A program made the translations under genes and the position numbers. Positions 7,765 through 16,576 of a DNA stretch of 44,483 nt are shown here, piece by piece. Source of the DNA: an uncultured Eubacterium sp. (GTDB lineage Bacteria > Bacillota > Clostridia > Oscillospirales > Acutalibacteraceae). The DNA lies in NCBI GenBank assembly GCA_910584985.1, contig CAJUDJ010000014.1, positions 1 through 44,483 on the forward strand. Reading direction: 5' to 3'. How positions within the stretch are numbered: the first letter of the stretch is position 1; each line of letters opens with the position of its first letter. Below the pieces are notes generated by a model. That model was given only the letters and a program-made list of their open reading frames with translations, searched no databases and was not told the DNA's origin.

Positions 7765-8778
7765 CTAAAAATTAACTATATCTATTGGCATTGTTGCATA
7801 AGCATTCAATGCTGTGCCCGCCCTTGTACCTGCAAGATATTCATAATATCCCTGCGAGGCAACCATTGCGGCATTATCCCCGCAGTACTGCAGCTGCGGC
7901 AGATACAATTCCCAACCATGCCTGCGGCAAAGCCTTTCACTTTCACTTCTCAAAAGTGAATTTGCAGAAACGCCGCCTGCCAGCACAATTTTATTATGAC
8001 CAAATTTTTCTGAAACTTTTTCAAGATTTGAAATTAAACAGCCCACAACATTTTTCTGAAAGGAAGCAGCAAGATCAGCCGTGTTGATTTCCTCCCGCTT
8101 CTGCTTTGCGTTATGAACAATATTGATCACCGAGGTTTTCAGACCGCTGAACGAAAAATCATACGGCGCACCGTCTACCCTTGGATGCGGAAACGCATAT
8201 GCATCCGCATTTCCCTGCACGCTGAGCTTATCTATGCTGATTCCGCCGGGGTAAGCCAGCCCCATCGTTCGTCCCGCTTTATCCAGCGCTTCGCCTGCCG
8301 CATCATCGCGGGTTTTGCCGATGATTTTATAATCTGTATAACTGTTCACAGCCACTATATGGGAATGACCGCCGCTTGCAATCAGGCATAAAAACGGAGG
8401 TTCAACATCCGAAGTTAAATAATTCGATGCAATATGTGAACGAAGATGATGCACGGGAACAAGCGGTTTTTTTGCCGAAGCGGCCAGCCCTTTTGCAAAA
8501 TTGACACCCACAAGCAATGCGCCGATAAGCCCGGGCGCAAAGGTAACGGCAACGGCATCTATATCCTTAATCGTGCATTCTGCCTGCTCCAATGCTGCTT
8601 TCACAACACCGCTGATGGATTCCGCATGTCGGCGCGATGCAATTTCAGGCACAACGCCGCCGTAAAGCTTATGTTCATCCAGCGAGGTAGCAATGCAATT
8701 TGATTTCACAATTCTTCCGTTTTCCACAACTGCTGCCGCAGTTTCATCACAGGAGGATTCTATTCCGAGTATCAGCAT
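7765..8778 (-). CDS. tsaD: tRNA N6-adenosine threonylcarbamoyltransferase TsaD
   Basis: A 337-residue Kae1/TsaD protein of the ASKHA fold. It has the N-terminal GIESSCDET, the iron/zinc-binding HxxxH (His111, His115 in HHLRSH), ASGGHSH, and the C-terminal CGDNAAM with the third metal ligand. It transfers the threonylcarbamoyl group to A37 of ANN-decoding tRNAs, together with TsaB and TsaE. It ends the minus-strand run polA-rimI-unknown-tsaD. In many Firmicutes tsaE, tsaB, rimI and tsaD are adjacent; here only rimI and tsaD are present, with an unrelated membrane protein between them. Confidence 0.96.
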   Translation of the reverse strand: MLILGIESSCDETAAAVVENGRIVKSNCIATSLDEHKLYGGVVPEIASRRHAESISGVVKAALEQAECTIKDIDAVAVTFAPGLIGALLVGVNFAKGLAASAKKPLVPVHHLRSHIASNYLTSDVEPPFLCLIASGGHSHIVAVNSYTDYKIIGKTRDDAAGEALDKAGRTMGLAYPGGISIDKLSVQGNADAYAFPHPRVDGAPYDFSFSGLKTSVINIVHNAKQKREEINTADLAASFQKNVVGCLISNLEKVSEKFGHNKIVLAGGVSANSLLRSESERLCRRHGWELYLPQLQYCGDNAAMVASQGYYEYLAGTRAGTALNAYATMPIDIVNF

Positions 8779-8800
8779 AAAAGTTTTCCTTTCCAGAAAA

Positions 8801-9874
8801 TTAAAACAAAACAGCTTTCAGGCATATGTAAAGCCATCCGATAAAAATCAGCGAACACAGCGCCTTGGCGATAATCCGATTGAAATTATGACCTGCCCTG
8901 TCCCGATAATAATCAAGTGCAGCCTTCCTGCCGTGTTTTTTTGAAATAAAATGTATAATGATTTTTTCTTCAATCCATATTACAAGCAGAATGACAACGG
9001 ATGCACAAGCGAAAATACAGGGCAAAAGATGTTCCCCTATAAACCGAGCGGCATAAAACGCATCATAAGCAAAAGCTTTAACACAAAACACCGTTAAAAA
9101 TACAAAAGCTGTGGAAAACAGAATAAATGCCGCATCAAGCCGCCGCTTATATTTGTTGTGCTCAGCGCCGAAATCAACCGCATCAACCGCAGCATGTTCT
9201 GAAGCGTAATTTCCGCTTTCAAGGTAATTCAGAAACCGCTTTTCATAAATCAGCTTCAGGCTTCCCTTTCTTCGTTTTAAAGCTTTTACTGTTTTCTGTC
9301 TGTCATCAGCAAAAACTGCAGAAAGGAAAACATGGTTGGGCGGAAGCATTGCAATTTCCGCTTCAGCATATTCCCAATCTCCGCTTCCCGTTGCGTTTTC
9401 CATATCGGCACGGTAATTTAAAGAAAGCCTGCCAAGCGATTCCCTGCCTGCCGTTTCTATTTCCGTTTTATAGCATTCAACTGTCTGAAATATTTCGGAA
9501 AGTGCTTTATCCACATTCCTTTTTTCGGCATAAATTTTATAAAAATACGGATGAAAATCCTGAATATCCAGCAGATTAAAAATATCATAAACTGAAAAGC
9601 TGTAAGCACAATCTTGATACAGAATTTCAAAATCCAGAAAATGATTGCATACCTGTATTGTTGAATAATACAGGATTTTCAGAACAAAGCTGCCGTAATC
9701 CAGGCAGGCGGCAAAGCGAACCGCGCCGCCATAATCCTCTCTTAAAAATTCAGCCTGTCCGCTGCTGTAATCGGCCGCATTGCTGTTTATATAATCCTTT
9801 ATATATTCAATGATTTTATTATCTGTTTCGGCAGAGTTGTCGCTTTCTTTTCTGTTTTCAAAACCAATACGCAT
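8801..9874 (-). CDS. Membrane protein of unknown function between rimI and tsaD
   Basis: I do not recognise this 357-residue protein. Residues 1-240 are soluble, aromatic-rich and mixed in charge, with no catalytic motif I can name. The C-terminal third has three hydrophobic segments: about 245-265 (AAFILFSTAFVFLTVF), 280-300 (LLPCIFACASVVILLVIW) and 338-357 (ALCSLIFIGWLYICL). The large N-terminal domain would then face one side of the membrane. It starts 2 nt after the rimI stop and ends 22 nt before tsaD, so it is almost certainly co-transcribed with both. Context alone suggests co-expression with tRNA modification genes, not a shared function. The frame is intact. Confidence 0.7.
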   Translation of the reverse strand: MRIGFENRKESDNSAETDNKIIEYIKDYINSNAADYSSGQAEFLREDYGGAVRFAACLDYGSFVLKILYYSTIQVCNHFLDFEILYQDCAYSFSVYDIFNLLDIQDFHPYFYKIYAEKRNVDKALSEIFQTVECYKTEIETAGRESLGRLSLNYRADMENATGSGDWEYAEAEIAMLPPNHVFLSAVFADDRQKTVKALKRRKGSLKLIYEKRFLNYLESGNYASEHAAVDAVDFGAEHNKYKRRLDAAFILFSTAFVFLTVFCVKAFAYDAFYAARFIGEHLLPCIFACASVVILLVIWIEEKIIIHFISKKHGRKAALDYYRDRAGHNFNRIIAKALCSLIFIGWLYICLKAVLF

Positions 9875-9876
9875 AA

Positions 9877-10302
9877 TCAGAATTCCTTTTTCATCAGAAC
9901 AGCATTTTCCGTGGGATTGCTGTAATAATCCTTGCGCACACCCGTATCAATAAAACCAAGCGACTGATAAAGCTTTATTGCGGGGGCGTTACTTTCACGC
10001 ACATCCAAAAAAACCGAATCGGTTTTATTGTTTTCAAAGCTTTTCAGAAGCAGACTGCGTGCCGCGCCGCTTCTTCTGAATTCAGGCAGCACGGCAACAC
10101 GGATTACATCGGCTTCACCGCACAAAATATAAAGCATGGCATAGCCCACTGCCCTGCCGTTTTCAACAGCAACATAAATATGTGAGCATGCATTCTGTAG
10201 TTCTCCGGCAAGCACGGTTTCCTGCCACGGATTTGAAAAGCACTGCTTTTCAATTTGTGCAACATCCTTTATATATTTTTCTGAAAATTCCTTAATTTCC
10301 AT
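9877..10302 (-). CDS. rimI: Ribosomal-protein-alanine N-acetyltransferase RimI (GNAT)
   Basis: A 141-residue GNAT acetyltransferase. The acetyl-CoA-binding motif A is VLPEFRRSGAARSLL (R/Q-x-x-G-x-A), preceded by DVIRVAV, and followed by motif B FLDVRESNAPAIKLYQSLGF with the RimI-typical Tyr. RimI acetylates the N-terminus of ribosomal protein S18 in E. coli; Firmicutes RimI proteins may act on other targets. No clear ribosome binding site precedes the ATG. It follows polA after 77 nt and precedes the unknown membrane protein by 2 nt. Other GNAT functions are possible, but sequence and neighbourhood (tsaD) favour RimI. Confidence 0.88.
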   Translation of the reverse strand: MEIKEFSEKYIKDVAQIEKQCFSNPWQETVLAGELQNACSHIYVAVENGRAVGYAMLYILCGEADVIRVAVLPEFRRSGAARSLLLKSFENNKTDSVFLDVRESNAPAIKLYQSLGFIDTGVRKDYYSNPTENAVLMKKEF

Positions 10303-10379
10303 AATTCAATACCATTACTGTTTATTTTAGAAGTATAATTTAAATCATAATGCAGCAAAACGGAAAAAGACACGATTTT

Positions 10380-12974
10380 TTAGTGCGCATCATACCATGT
10401 TTTCCCTATCTTTCCGTCTGCAAGCAGTCGAACTTTCATTTTGCAGGCATTTTCCATTTCTTCCGTAACAATGTCAAGTGCTTTTTCAGCCTCGCATTCG
10501 GGGGCTTCAACAATCAGCTCATCGTGCACCTGAAGAATCAGGCGGGAGCGCATATTTTCCTTTTCAAGCCGTGAAGCAACTTTTACCATTGCAATTTTGA
10601 TTATATCAGCTGCAGTGCCCTGAATGGGCATATTTCTTGCAACACGCTCGCCGAAAGCACGAAGCATATGGTTGCTTGATGCAAGTTCGGGCAGATAGCG
10701 GCGGCGCTTAAACAGCGTTTCGGAATAGCCGTTATCCTTTGCCGTTTCAATCATTCGGTTCATATAGGAGGCTACGCCGCTGAAATGATGCAGATAACCG
10801 TCTATATATTCCTTGGCTTCTTTATTGGATACGCCGATGTCCTTGGCTAGGCTGAAAGCACCGATGCCGTAAACAATTCCGAAATTTACCGCTTTTGCTC
10901 TGGAACGCAGCATAGGCGTTATCATTTCCGGCGGCAATCCAAATACCTGAGCAGCCGTTGTGCGGTGAATATCCTCGCCACTGTTGAACGCCTCTATCAT
11001 ATTTTTATCATCAGCAAGGTCTGCCAGCACACGAAGTTCAATCTGGCTATAGTCCGCATCAATCAGAACATTTCCATCTCCTGCACGGAAAAACTTTCTC
11101 ATTTCCCTGCCAAGCTCTGTTCGGATCGGAATATTCTGAAGATTCGGTTCAAGCGAAGAAATTCTGCCTGTTCGGGTTTCCACCTGATTGAAGGAGGTGT
11201 GAATCCTGCCGTCCTCGGCAATCACCTTAAGCAGACCATCGCAATAAGTGGATTTCAGCTTTGAAAGGCTTCTGTATTCCAGAATTTTGGATACAACAGG
11301 ATACATCGGCGCAAGCTCTTCCAGAATTTCTGCTTTTGTGGAATAGCCTTTTTTTGTTTTCTTCTTGCTTGGTATTCCCATTTCTTCAAACAGAATTTCA
11401 CCAAGCTGTTTCGGAGAATTGATATTGAATTCATGGCCCACCGTTTCATAAATTTCAGAGGTGAGCTCTTTAATTCTTTCCGAAAGCTTTTTACCGAATT
11501 CCTCTATACCGTCTTTATCCGCTTCAAAACCTGCGATTTCCATTTTGCCGAGCACAGCGGCAAGCGGAAGCTCTATATCGTTCAACAGCGCCGTCTGCTC
11601 GGCTTCCTTCAGCAGAGCATCCGTTTTTTCAAACAGCGGTTTAAGCACGGCAGCATAGGAAACGGATTTTTCCGAAAGACCCATTTCATTTTCATATTCG
11701 GGAACAGTTACCCCGTATTCAAGACACAAATGCTCTATATCATAATTTGCATCAGACGGGCGAAGCAGATAGGCTGAAAGCATCAGATCGCCCGAAACGG
11801 CATTGCAGTTTATACCCATACCTGCACCAAGGCGGTGCAGTTCTTTTGTATTATAGCTGTACTTTCTGATATCACTTGCAAAAAAAGCCTTTACAAAATC
11901 GGAAAATTCCGCATGATAGGACGGTATAATCACAATTTCATCCCCAAAGGCAAAATAAAAGTCCGTAACCGTGCCGTCCACACAGGCTGTATAGAAATAC
12001 GCCTTGTCCCTGCCGATTTTTTCAAGAATATCTTTTGCCGAAGCACATTCGCTTACCGTTATTTCTCTTTTCTGCTCTTCAACGACTTCTGCCTTAGCAT
12101 CCTTCCTGTCCAGCCCGAATTTATCAATCAGGCTGAAAAGCTCAAGCTTTGCAAATTCAGCGGCGGCAAGCTGCCTGTCGCCGTCTGCAACTATATATTC
12201 GGAAGCAGAAACTGCTATCGGAGCATCCGTTCTGATTGTGCCGAGTTCAAGGGAAAGATATGCTTTTTCTTTGTCCTGAACAAGCTTATCGTGAACACCC
12301 TTTTTTATGTCTATTTCGTCAATATGGCTATAAATATAATCAATATTCTGAAATTTCTGAATCAGATCAAGCGCTGTTTTTGCGCCCACACCTGCAACAC
12401 CGGGAATGTTATCACTGGAATCGCCCTGAAGTGCTTTTACCTGAATAAGCGCCTGCGGCATAACGCCGTATTCCTGCATAACTGCATTTTCATCATAAAT
12501 ATCGGTTACCGCCTGCCCTGCCTTTGTTCTGGCAAGAAAAACCTGAACACCGCCGTGCGCGAGCTGCAGGGAATCCCTGTCCCCTGTTGCAATAAAGCAC
12601 TGATCGCCGTTTCTGCGGCATCCGTCAGCAAGTGTGCCGAGAATATCATCGGCTTCCCATCCCTCGCATTCAATTGTCTTATAGCCAAGATAATTTAAAA
12701 GCTTTTTTAGCACGGGCATCTGCTGGCGCAGTTCATCGGGCATACCGTGGCGGCCTGCCTTATATTCCGCATACATTTTATGGCGGAAAGTGGGCGCATG
12801 AACGTCAAAAGCAACCGCAACCGCATCGGGGCTGCAAAGCTCACAGTTTTTAAGCAGAATATTAAGAAATCCGTAAATCGCATTTGTATAATAGCCGCTT
12901 TTGGTTGTAAGAAGCTTTATTCCGTAAAACGCTCTGTTTACAATGCTGTTGCCGTCTATAACAAGTAATCTCAT
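10380..12974 (-). CDS. polA: DNA polymerase I (no active proofreading site)
   Basis: An 864-residue family A polymerase. Residues 1-290 are the 5'-3' exonuclease/flap endonuclease (LLVIDGNSIVNRAFY, GWEADDILG, GDSSDNIPG). About 310-460 correspond to the 3'-5' exonuclease fold, but the usual DxE catalytic motif is replaced by ACVDG-type sequence, so proofreading is probably absent, as in Bacillus PolA. The polymerase domain has motif A DADYSQIELR, motif B RAKAVNFGIVYG and motif C QVHDELIVE. It fills gaps after Okazaki processing and repair. I place the start at the ATG at 12974 (MRLLVIDG), because AGAGG lies 8 nt upstream; a longer reading from TTG at 12995 adds seven residues without a binding site. 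Confidence 0.96.
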   Translation of the reverse strand: MRLLVIDGNSIVNRAFYGIKLLTTKSGYYTNAIYGFLNILLKNCELCSPDAVAVAFDVHAPTFRHKMYAEYKAGRHGMPDELRQQMPVLKKLLNYLGYKTIECEGWEADDILGTLADGCRRNGDQCFIATGDRDSLQLAHGGVQVFLARTKAGQAVTDIYDENAVMQEYGVMPQALIQVKALQGDSSDNIPGVAGVGAKTALDLIQKFQNIDYIYSHIDEIDIKKGVHDKLVQDKEKAYLSLELGTIRTDAPIAVSASEYIVADGDRQLAAAEFAKLELFSLIDKFGLDRKDAKAEVVEEQKREITVSECASAKDILEKIGRDKAYFYTACVDGTVTDFYFAFGDEIVIIPSYHAEFSDFVKAFFASDIRKYSYNTKELHRLGAGMGINCNAVSGDLMLSAYLLRPSDANYDIEHLCLEYGVTVPEYENEMGLSEKSVSYAAVLKPLFEKTDALLKEAEQTALLNDIELPLAAVLGKMEIAGFEADKDGIEEFGKKLSERIKELTSEIYETVGHEFNINSPKQLGEILFEEMGIPSKKKTKKGYSTKAEILEELAPMYPVVSKILEYRSLSKLKSTYCDGLLKVIAEDGRIHTSFNQVETRTGRISSLEPNLQNIPIRTELGREMRKFFRAGDGNVLIDADYSQIELRVLADLADDKNMIEAFNSGEDIHRTTAAQVFGLPPEMITPMLRSRAKAVNFGIVYGIGAFSLAKDIGVSNKEAKEYIDGYLHHFSGVASYMNRMIETAKDNGYSETLFKRRRYLPELASSNHMLRAFGERVARNMPIQGTAADIIKIAMVKVASRLEKENMRSRLILQVHDELIVEAPECEAEKALDIVTEEMENACKMKVRLLADGKIGKTWYDAH

Positions 12975-13043
12975 TCCAAAACCTCTGAACTTCAAATAAT
13001 TATTAGTATTTTACCATATCTTATATAAAAATAAAATACAAAT

Positions 13044-13078
13044 TTAAAAAAAGCCCTGCGGATTTGAAATCCGCAGGG
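13044..13078 (-). terminator. Intrinsic terminator after the M28 peptidase gene
   Basis: Minus strand: CCCTGCGGATTT (13078-13067) pairs with AAATCCGCAGGG (13065-13054), followed by C and a run of seven T. It starts 18 nt past the stop codon of the peptidase gene and insulates polA. Confidence 0.88.
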
Positions 13079-13095
13079 TTAAAATAGATTATGTA

Positions 13096-14370
13096 TTAAT
13101 CCGTAACGCCCTCAGCACCGTTTTTATCAAACATACAAAGTGCTTCAACCACAATTTCTATGCCAACCTCAATACAGTCTGCGCGAAGATTTTCGGGTGT
13201 ATCCAGTCGTGTGTGATAATATCTCGGCGGAGCAGGATCCATAGCGGCAAAGCCTGTTGCCGGAATGCCGCGCTGCGTAAAGGAAGCCGCATCGCAGCCT
13301 CCGATATAGATGGATTCATATTTAACATCATAGCCGCAGTTTGCACATGCATCGTGCACAAGTTCCTTAACACCCTTATGATGTTTAACCGTGCCCGAAA
13401 GATCACGGTCATAAACAGCCATGGTTTCAAGATCGCGGAAAGTATCCAGTGCCACAACAGCGGTGGGAATATCCTTAAGCTCCTGCTCATGTGCCTTCGC
13501 ATAGGCCTTTGAGCCGCGGAGGCCGGCTTCCTCCGAGCCGGAACAGATCATAACAACTTCTGTGTTTTCAAAACGCACATCTGCTTCTGCCAGTGCCTTA
13601 ATTGCGGCCATACCCACATAGCAGCCCGAAAGGTTATCGGAGGCACCGGGCACGGATTTTGTCCAGCTCTGGAAGAAAAGGAAAGAAATTTCAAAAGGAA
13701 TGAAAACGCAGGAAATAACAAAGAATACAATAAACATTGTGTGAAGCTGAGGAATATCCTTCGCTGCGGCTATTCCGCCGTTCATTGCACCGATTACAAT
13801 ACCGATAACGGCAATCGCTGTCTGCACAACAAGCCCCACAACAGCCGGAATTTCAACAAAAAGCTTTGCCTGAAGCCCACCGATAAGATAATTAAGAGTC
13901 CATTCAAACTGGGAATCGGAATGACCAATCATAATAATACGCTTCTTAACCTCGCCTGTTGGCTTTCTTGTTGCAATCATATTATGTGATGTCTGCTTCG
14001 GGAAAAGAAAATCATCAAACTGCTTATACATAAGAAATTCAAAAACAAGCGGAATAAATGCAAGCACGCAAAGTACTGCTGCCCATAAAGGACTTACAAA
14101 CCAGTTTACAAAAACACTTGAAACACCGCAGACTACAGTAAACGGAATAAAGCCCATAAAGCCCTGGCGGTGAAGCGTAAATTCTTCAATACGCGTTTCT
14201 TCGCAGTAATTCTTCATGTCCTTTTCAAACCACTGCTGCGCACGAAGCTCCTCCGGCGAGCCCGGCTTACGCGGACCGATTTTGTTGCATATCTTTGTTA
14301 TGCCCTTAACGACATATTCTGTCTGGCGTTTGAAATCAAACTTTTCACTGTATTCTTTTGCTATTTTCAT
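13096..14370 (-). CDS. Membrane-embedded M28-family zinc metallopeptidase
   Basis: A 424-residue protein with M28 aminopeptidase ligands: His150 and Asp152 (GHSDS), bridging Asp245 (PGASDNLSG), Glu280-Glu281 (GSEEAGLRGS), an Asp near 309 (VALDTF) and His in YYHTRLDT near 386. Four hydrophobic helices lie at about 73-92, 94-114, 174-198 and 209-233. The last two sit between the first ligand and the DN motif, a gap of about 90 residues where soluble M28 enzymes have about a dozen. M28 enzymes remove N-terminal residues or process small peptides; the substrate is unknown. I start at the ATG at 14370, since GAGGAG is 9 nt upstream; the in-frame ATG at 14391 has none. Confidence 0.85.
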   Translation of the reverse strand: MKIAKEYSEKFDFKRQTEYVVKGITKICNKIGPRKPGSPEELRAQQWFEKDMKNYCEETRIEEFTLHRQGFMGFIPFTVVCGVSSVFVNWFVSPLWAAVLCVLAFIPLVFEFLMYKQFDDFLFPKQTSHNMIATRKPTGEVKKRIIMIGHSDSQFEWTLNYLIGGLQAKLFVEIPAVVGLVVQTAIAVIGIVIGAMNGGIAAAKDIPQLHTMFIVFFVISCVFIPFEISFLFFQSWTKSVPGASDNLSGCYVGMAAIKALAEADVRFENTEVVMICSGSEEAGLRGSKAYAKAHEQELKDIPTAVVALDTFRDLETMAVYDRDLSGTVKHHKGVKELVHDACANCGYDVKYESIYIGGCDAASFTQRGIPATGFAAMDPAPPRYYHTRLDTPENLRADCIEVGIEIVVEALCMFDKNGAEGVTD

Positions 14371-14402
14371 GGGCAAATTCTCCTCAAACATAATGATGGT
14401 TT

Positions 14403-14431
14403 ATTGTAACATAACTAAAAAATATTTTCAA
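14403..14431 (-). promoter_or_regulatory. Promoter of the M28 peptidase gene
   Basis: Minus strand TTGAAA (14431-14426), 17 nt, TACAAT (14408-14403). It falls in the 52-nt gap after the DUF1015 gene and 33 nt before the chosen start. Confidence 0.7.
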
Positions 14432-14443
14432 GACTGTATTTTT

Positions 14444-15682
14444 TTATGAAAGATGATGAATAAAAAGGCCCGAAAGCAGTTTTGGCTCAAACCAGGTTGA
14501 TTTTGGCGGCATAATCTTTCCCGCATCTGCAATCGCAATTAAATCATCTGTTGTGGTGGGATACATTGCAAAAGCAAGCTTCATATCTGTTTTAGCGCGC
14601 CTTTCAAGCTCTGTAAGCCCTCTGATTCCGCCGATGAAATCAATTCTGTCATCGTTTTTCGGGTCCAGTATATTCAGAATCGGGGCAAGCAGATTATCCT
14701 GAAGAACGGAAACATCAAGCCTTGCCACAGGATCACTCTCATCAATAATAGCTTTTTTGGCCTTAAGTGAATACCATTCCTTATCAAGATACATGCCGAA
14801 GGTGTGGCGCGCAACAGGATGATACGGTGCATCCTCTTTTTTTATCTCAAAGTTTTCAAAAACCCTGCTCAGAAATTCATCGCCGGTCATTCCGTTCAGG
14901 TCCTTAACCACACGGTTATAATCCATAATCTCAAGCTCATCATCCGGAAAAGCAACGGCCAGAAAGAAATTAAACTCCTCACTTCCCGTATAATCAGGGT
15001 TTTCTTCTCTTCTCATCTGCCCTACTCTTACGGCAGAGGCACATCTGTGATGACCGTCTGCTATATAAAGTGCATCCACCTCTTTGAAAAGAGAGGATAA
15101 ACGGTTAATGACTTCCGAATCATCAACCACCCATACGGTCTGCTGAACTCCGTCAGCCTCAAAATCATAAGCAGGTTCTTTTTCGTTCATCCACAGTGAA
15201 ACTGCCATATTAATGGCTGAATTCTTTCTGTAAGTAAGAAAAATAGGTCCTGTGTTTGCATTGGTGATATTCACATGATTTATACGGTCCTTCTCCTTTT
15301 TGGCAAGCGTTTTTTCGTGCTTCTTTATAACATTATTCATATAATCGTCAATAGATGCACAGCCTGCCAGCCCAACCTGAGCCCTGCCGTTCATAATCTG
15401 CCTATAAATATAAAAGCACGGCGTTTCATCCTGAATCATTGCACCTGTATTCTCGAGCGCCTCCAAATTTTCCTTTGCTTTCTGATAAATCTGAGGTGAA
15501 TACATATCCGTTCCCTGGGGAAAATCAATCTCCGCCCTGTCCACATGAAGAAAGGAAAGGGAATTCCCCTTAACCATCTGCCTTGCTTCCTCACTGCTCA
15601 TAACATCATACGGCAGCGCAGGAATAAGTGCCTGATTTCTTTTTGCAGGGCGGTATGCCCTGAATGCTCTGAAAATTGCCAT
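14444..15682 (-). CDS. DUF1015 family protein (conserved, function uncertain)
   Basis: A 412-residue member of the DUF1015 family, recognised by the N-terminal RAFRAYRP and PALPYDVMSSEEAR, the long central domain with the IADGHHR motif (near 210) and the C-terminal PPKSTWFEPKLLSGL. Members are cytoplasmic and often lie next to amino-acid biosynthesis genes such as serine genes; no catalytic role is settled. Here the gene begins 2 nt after the coaX stop, so the two share a transcript from the promoter at 16494-16522. Length and motifs are complete. The conserved His pair in the ADGHH motif suggests an enzyme, but I do not assign a reaction. Confidence 0.88.
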   Translation of the reverse strand: MAIFRAFRAYRPAKRNQALIPALPYDVMSSEEARQMVKGNSLSFLHVDRAEIDFPQGTDMYSPQIYQKAKENLEALENTGAMIQDETPCFYIYRQIMNGRAQVGLAGCASIDDYMNNVIKKHEKTLAKKEKDRINHVNITNANTGPIFLTYRKNSAINMAVSLWMNEKEPAYDFEADGVQQTVWVVDDSEVINRLSSLFKEVDALYIADGHHRCASAVRVGQMRREENPDYTGSEEFNFFLAVAFPDDELEIMDYNRVVKDLNGMTGDEFLSRVFENFEIKKEDAPYHPVARHTFGMYLDKEWYSLKAKKAIIDESDPVARLDVSVLQDNLLAPILNILDPKNDDRIDFIGGIRGLTELERRAKTDMKLAFAMYPTTTDDLIAIADAGKIMPPKSTWFEPKLLSGLFIHHLS

Positions 15683-15684
15683 AA

Positions 15685-16455
15685 TTATTTATCCTTTCCC
15701 TTGTTTTTTTCATAAATGATTCTGAGTCCGTCTATCAGCAGGTTTTCATCCACAATAACATCAAGCCGTGTTGCGCTGGCTATTGCTTTGCCAAGGCCGC
15801 CTGTTATTACCACAGTTGCCTTTTCGCCAAGTTCGTTTTCGAATCTGGAAACAAGCCCTTCCAGCATTGCCGCCGTGCCGATAACCGATCCGCATTTCAT
15901 GGCATCAACCGTGTTTCTGCCGATAATCCGCGAAGGTGCGGAAATATCAATCTGCGGCAGCTGTGCCGTGCCCTGAGAAAGCGAATTTATTGCTGTTTTT
16001 ATACCGCACATAATTGCGCCGCCGAGATGTGCGCCGTTTTTATCAATAACAGAGGCTGTAGTTGCCGTTCCGAAATCAAAAATGATTGCCGGAAGCGGAT
16101 ATTTATTGATAACTGCAACATCCGTTACAACGATATCCGCACCTGTTTCGGCAGGATTATCAAGCTTTATATTCAGCCCTGTTTTAATTCCCGGCCCAAC
16201 TACAAGTGCATCAATTCCGCACACAATTTTTATACTTTTCAGAAGCGTTCTTACAAGTGCCGGAACAACGCTGGAAATAATTGCACCGTCTGCTTTAGTA
16301 ACACCGTTTACTTCAAGAAAGGTTTTTATTTTCATTGAATATTCAATTTCTGTTTCATTTACATTTGTTGAAAGCCTTCCGGTGCACACTGTTTTTTCAC
16401 CGTCTATTACACCAAGAACAATATTTGTATTTCCTACATCCAGTGCAAGCAGCAT
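15685..16455 (-). CDS. coaX: Type III pantothenate kinase CoaX
   Basis: A 256-residue ASKHA-fold kinase. The N-terminal phosphate loop is LDVGNTNI. The pantothenate-binding region is GPGIKTGLNIK followed by DNPAETGADI, and the second phosphate motif is DFGTATTASV. It performs the first step of coenzyme A synthesis, phosphorylating pantothenate with ATP; type III enzymes are insensitive to CoA feedback and need a monovalent cation. A GAGGA lies just before the ATG, with GGGGAG a little upstream. It heads a two-gene unit with the DUF1015 gene and lies immediately downstream of the phage module, separated by a terminator and its own promoter. Confidence 0.95.
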   Translation of the reverse strand: MLLALDVGNTNIVLGVIDGEKTVCTGRLSTNVNETEIEYSMKIKTFLEVNGVTKADGAIISSVVPALVRTLLKSIKIVCGIDALVVGPGIKTGLNIKLDNPAETGADIVVTDVAVINKYPLPAIIFDFGTATTASVIDKNGAHLGGAIMCGIKTAINSLSQGTAQLPQIDISAPSRIIGRNTVDAMKCGSVIGTAAMLEGLVSRFENELGEKATVVITGGLGKAIASATRLDVIVDENLLIDGLRIIYEKNKGKDK

Positions 16456-16493
16456 TCCTCATTACTCCCCTGCAAAAAAATTTTCCATATTAT

Positions 16494-16522
16494 ATTATAA
16501 TATAAATATTCTGCCTTGTAAA
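16494..16522 (-). promoter_or_regulatory. coaX promoter
   Basis: Minus strand TTTACA (16522-16517), 17-nt spacer, TATAAT (16499-16494), 38 nt before the coaX start. Confidence 0.75.
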
Positions 16523-16554
16523 CAAAAAAGAAAAGGCAGTTTAAAGCTGCCTTT
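16523..16554 (-). terminator. Terminator at the end of the phage-type operon
   Basis: Minus strand AAAGGCAG (16554-16547) pairs with CTGCCTTT (16539-16532), followed by T-rich TTCTTTTTT. It lies 23 nt past the stop of the last phage gene and directly abuts the coaX promoter. Confidence 0.82.
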
Positions 16555-16576
16555 AACTGAACGCCTGCAAAACTGC

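Noticed and set aside
11835..12698. Long antisense ORF (287 codons) within polA.
   Set aside because: Composition-driven shadow of the polA frame; no ribosome binding site, no recognisable domain.
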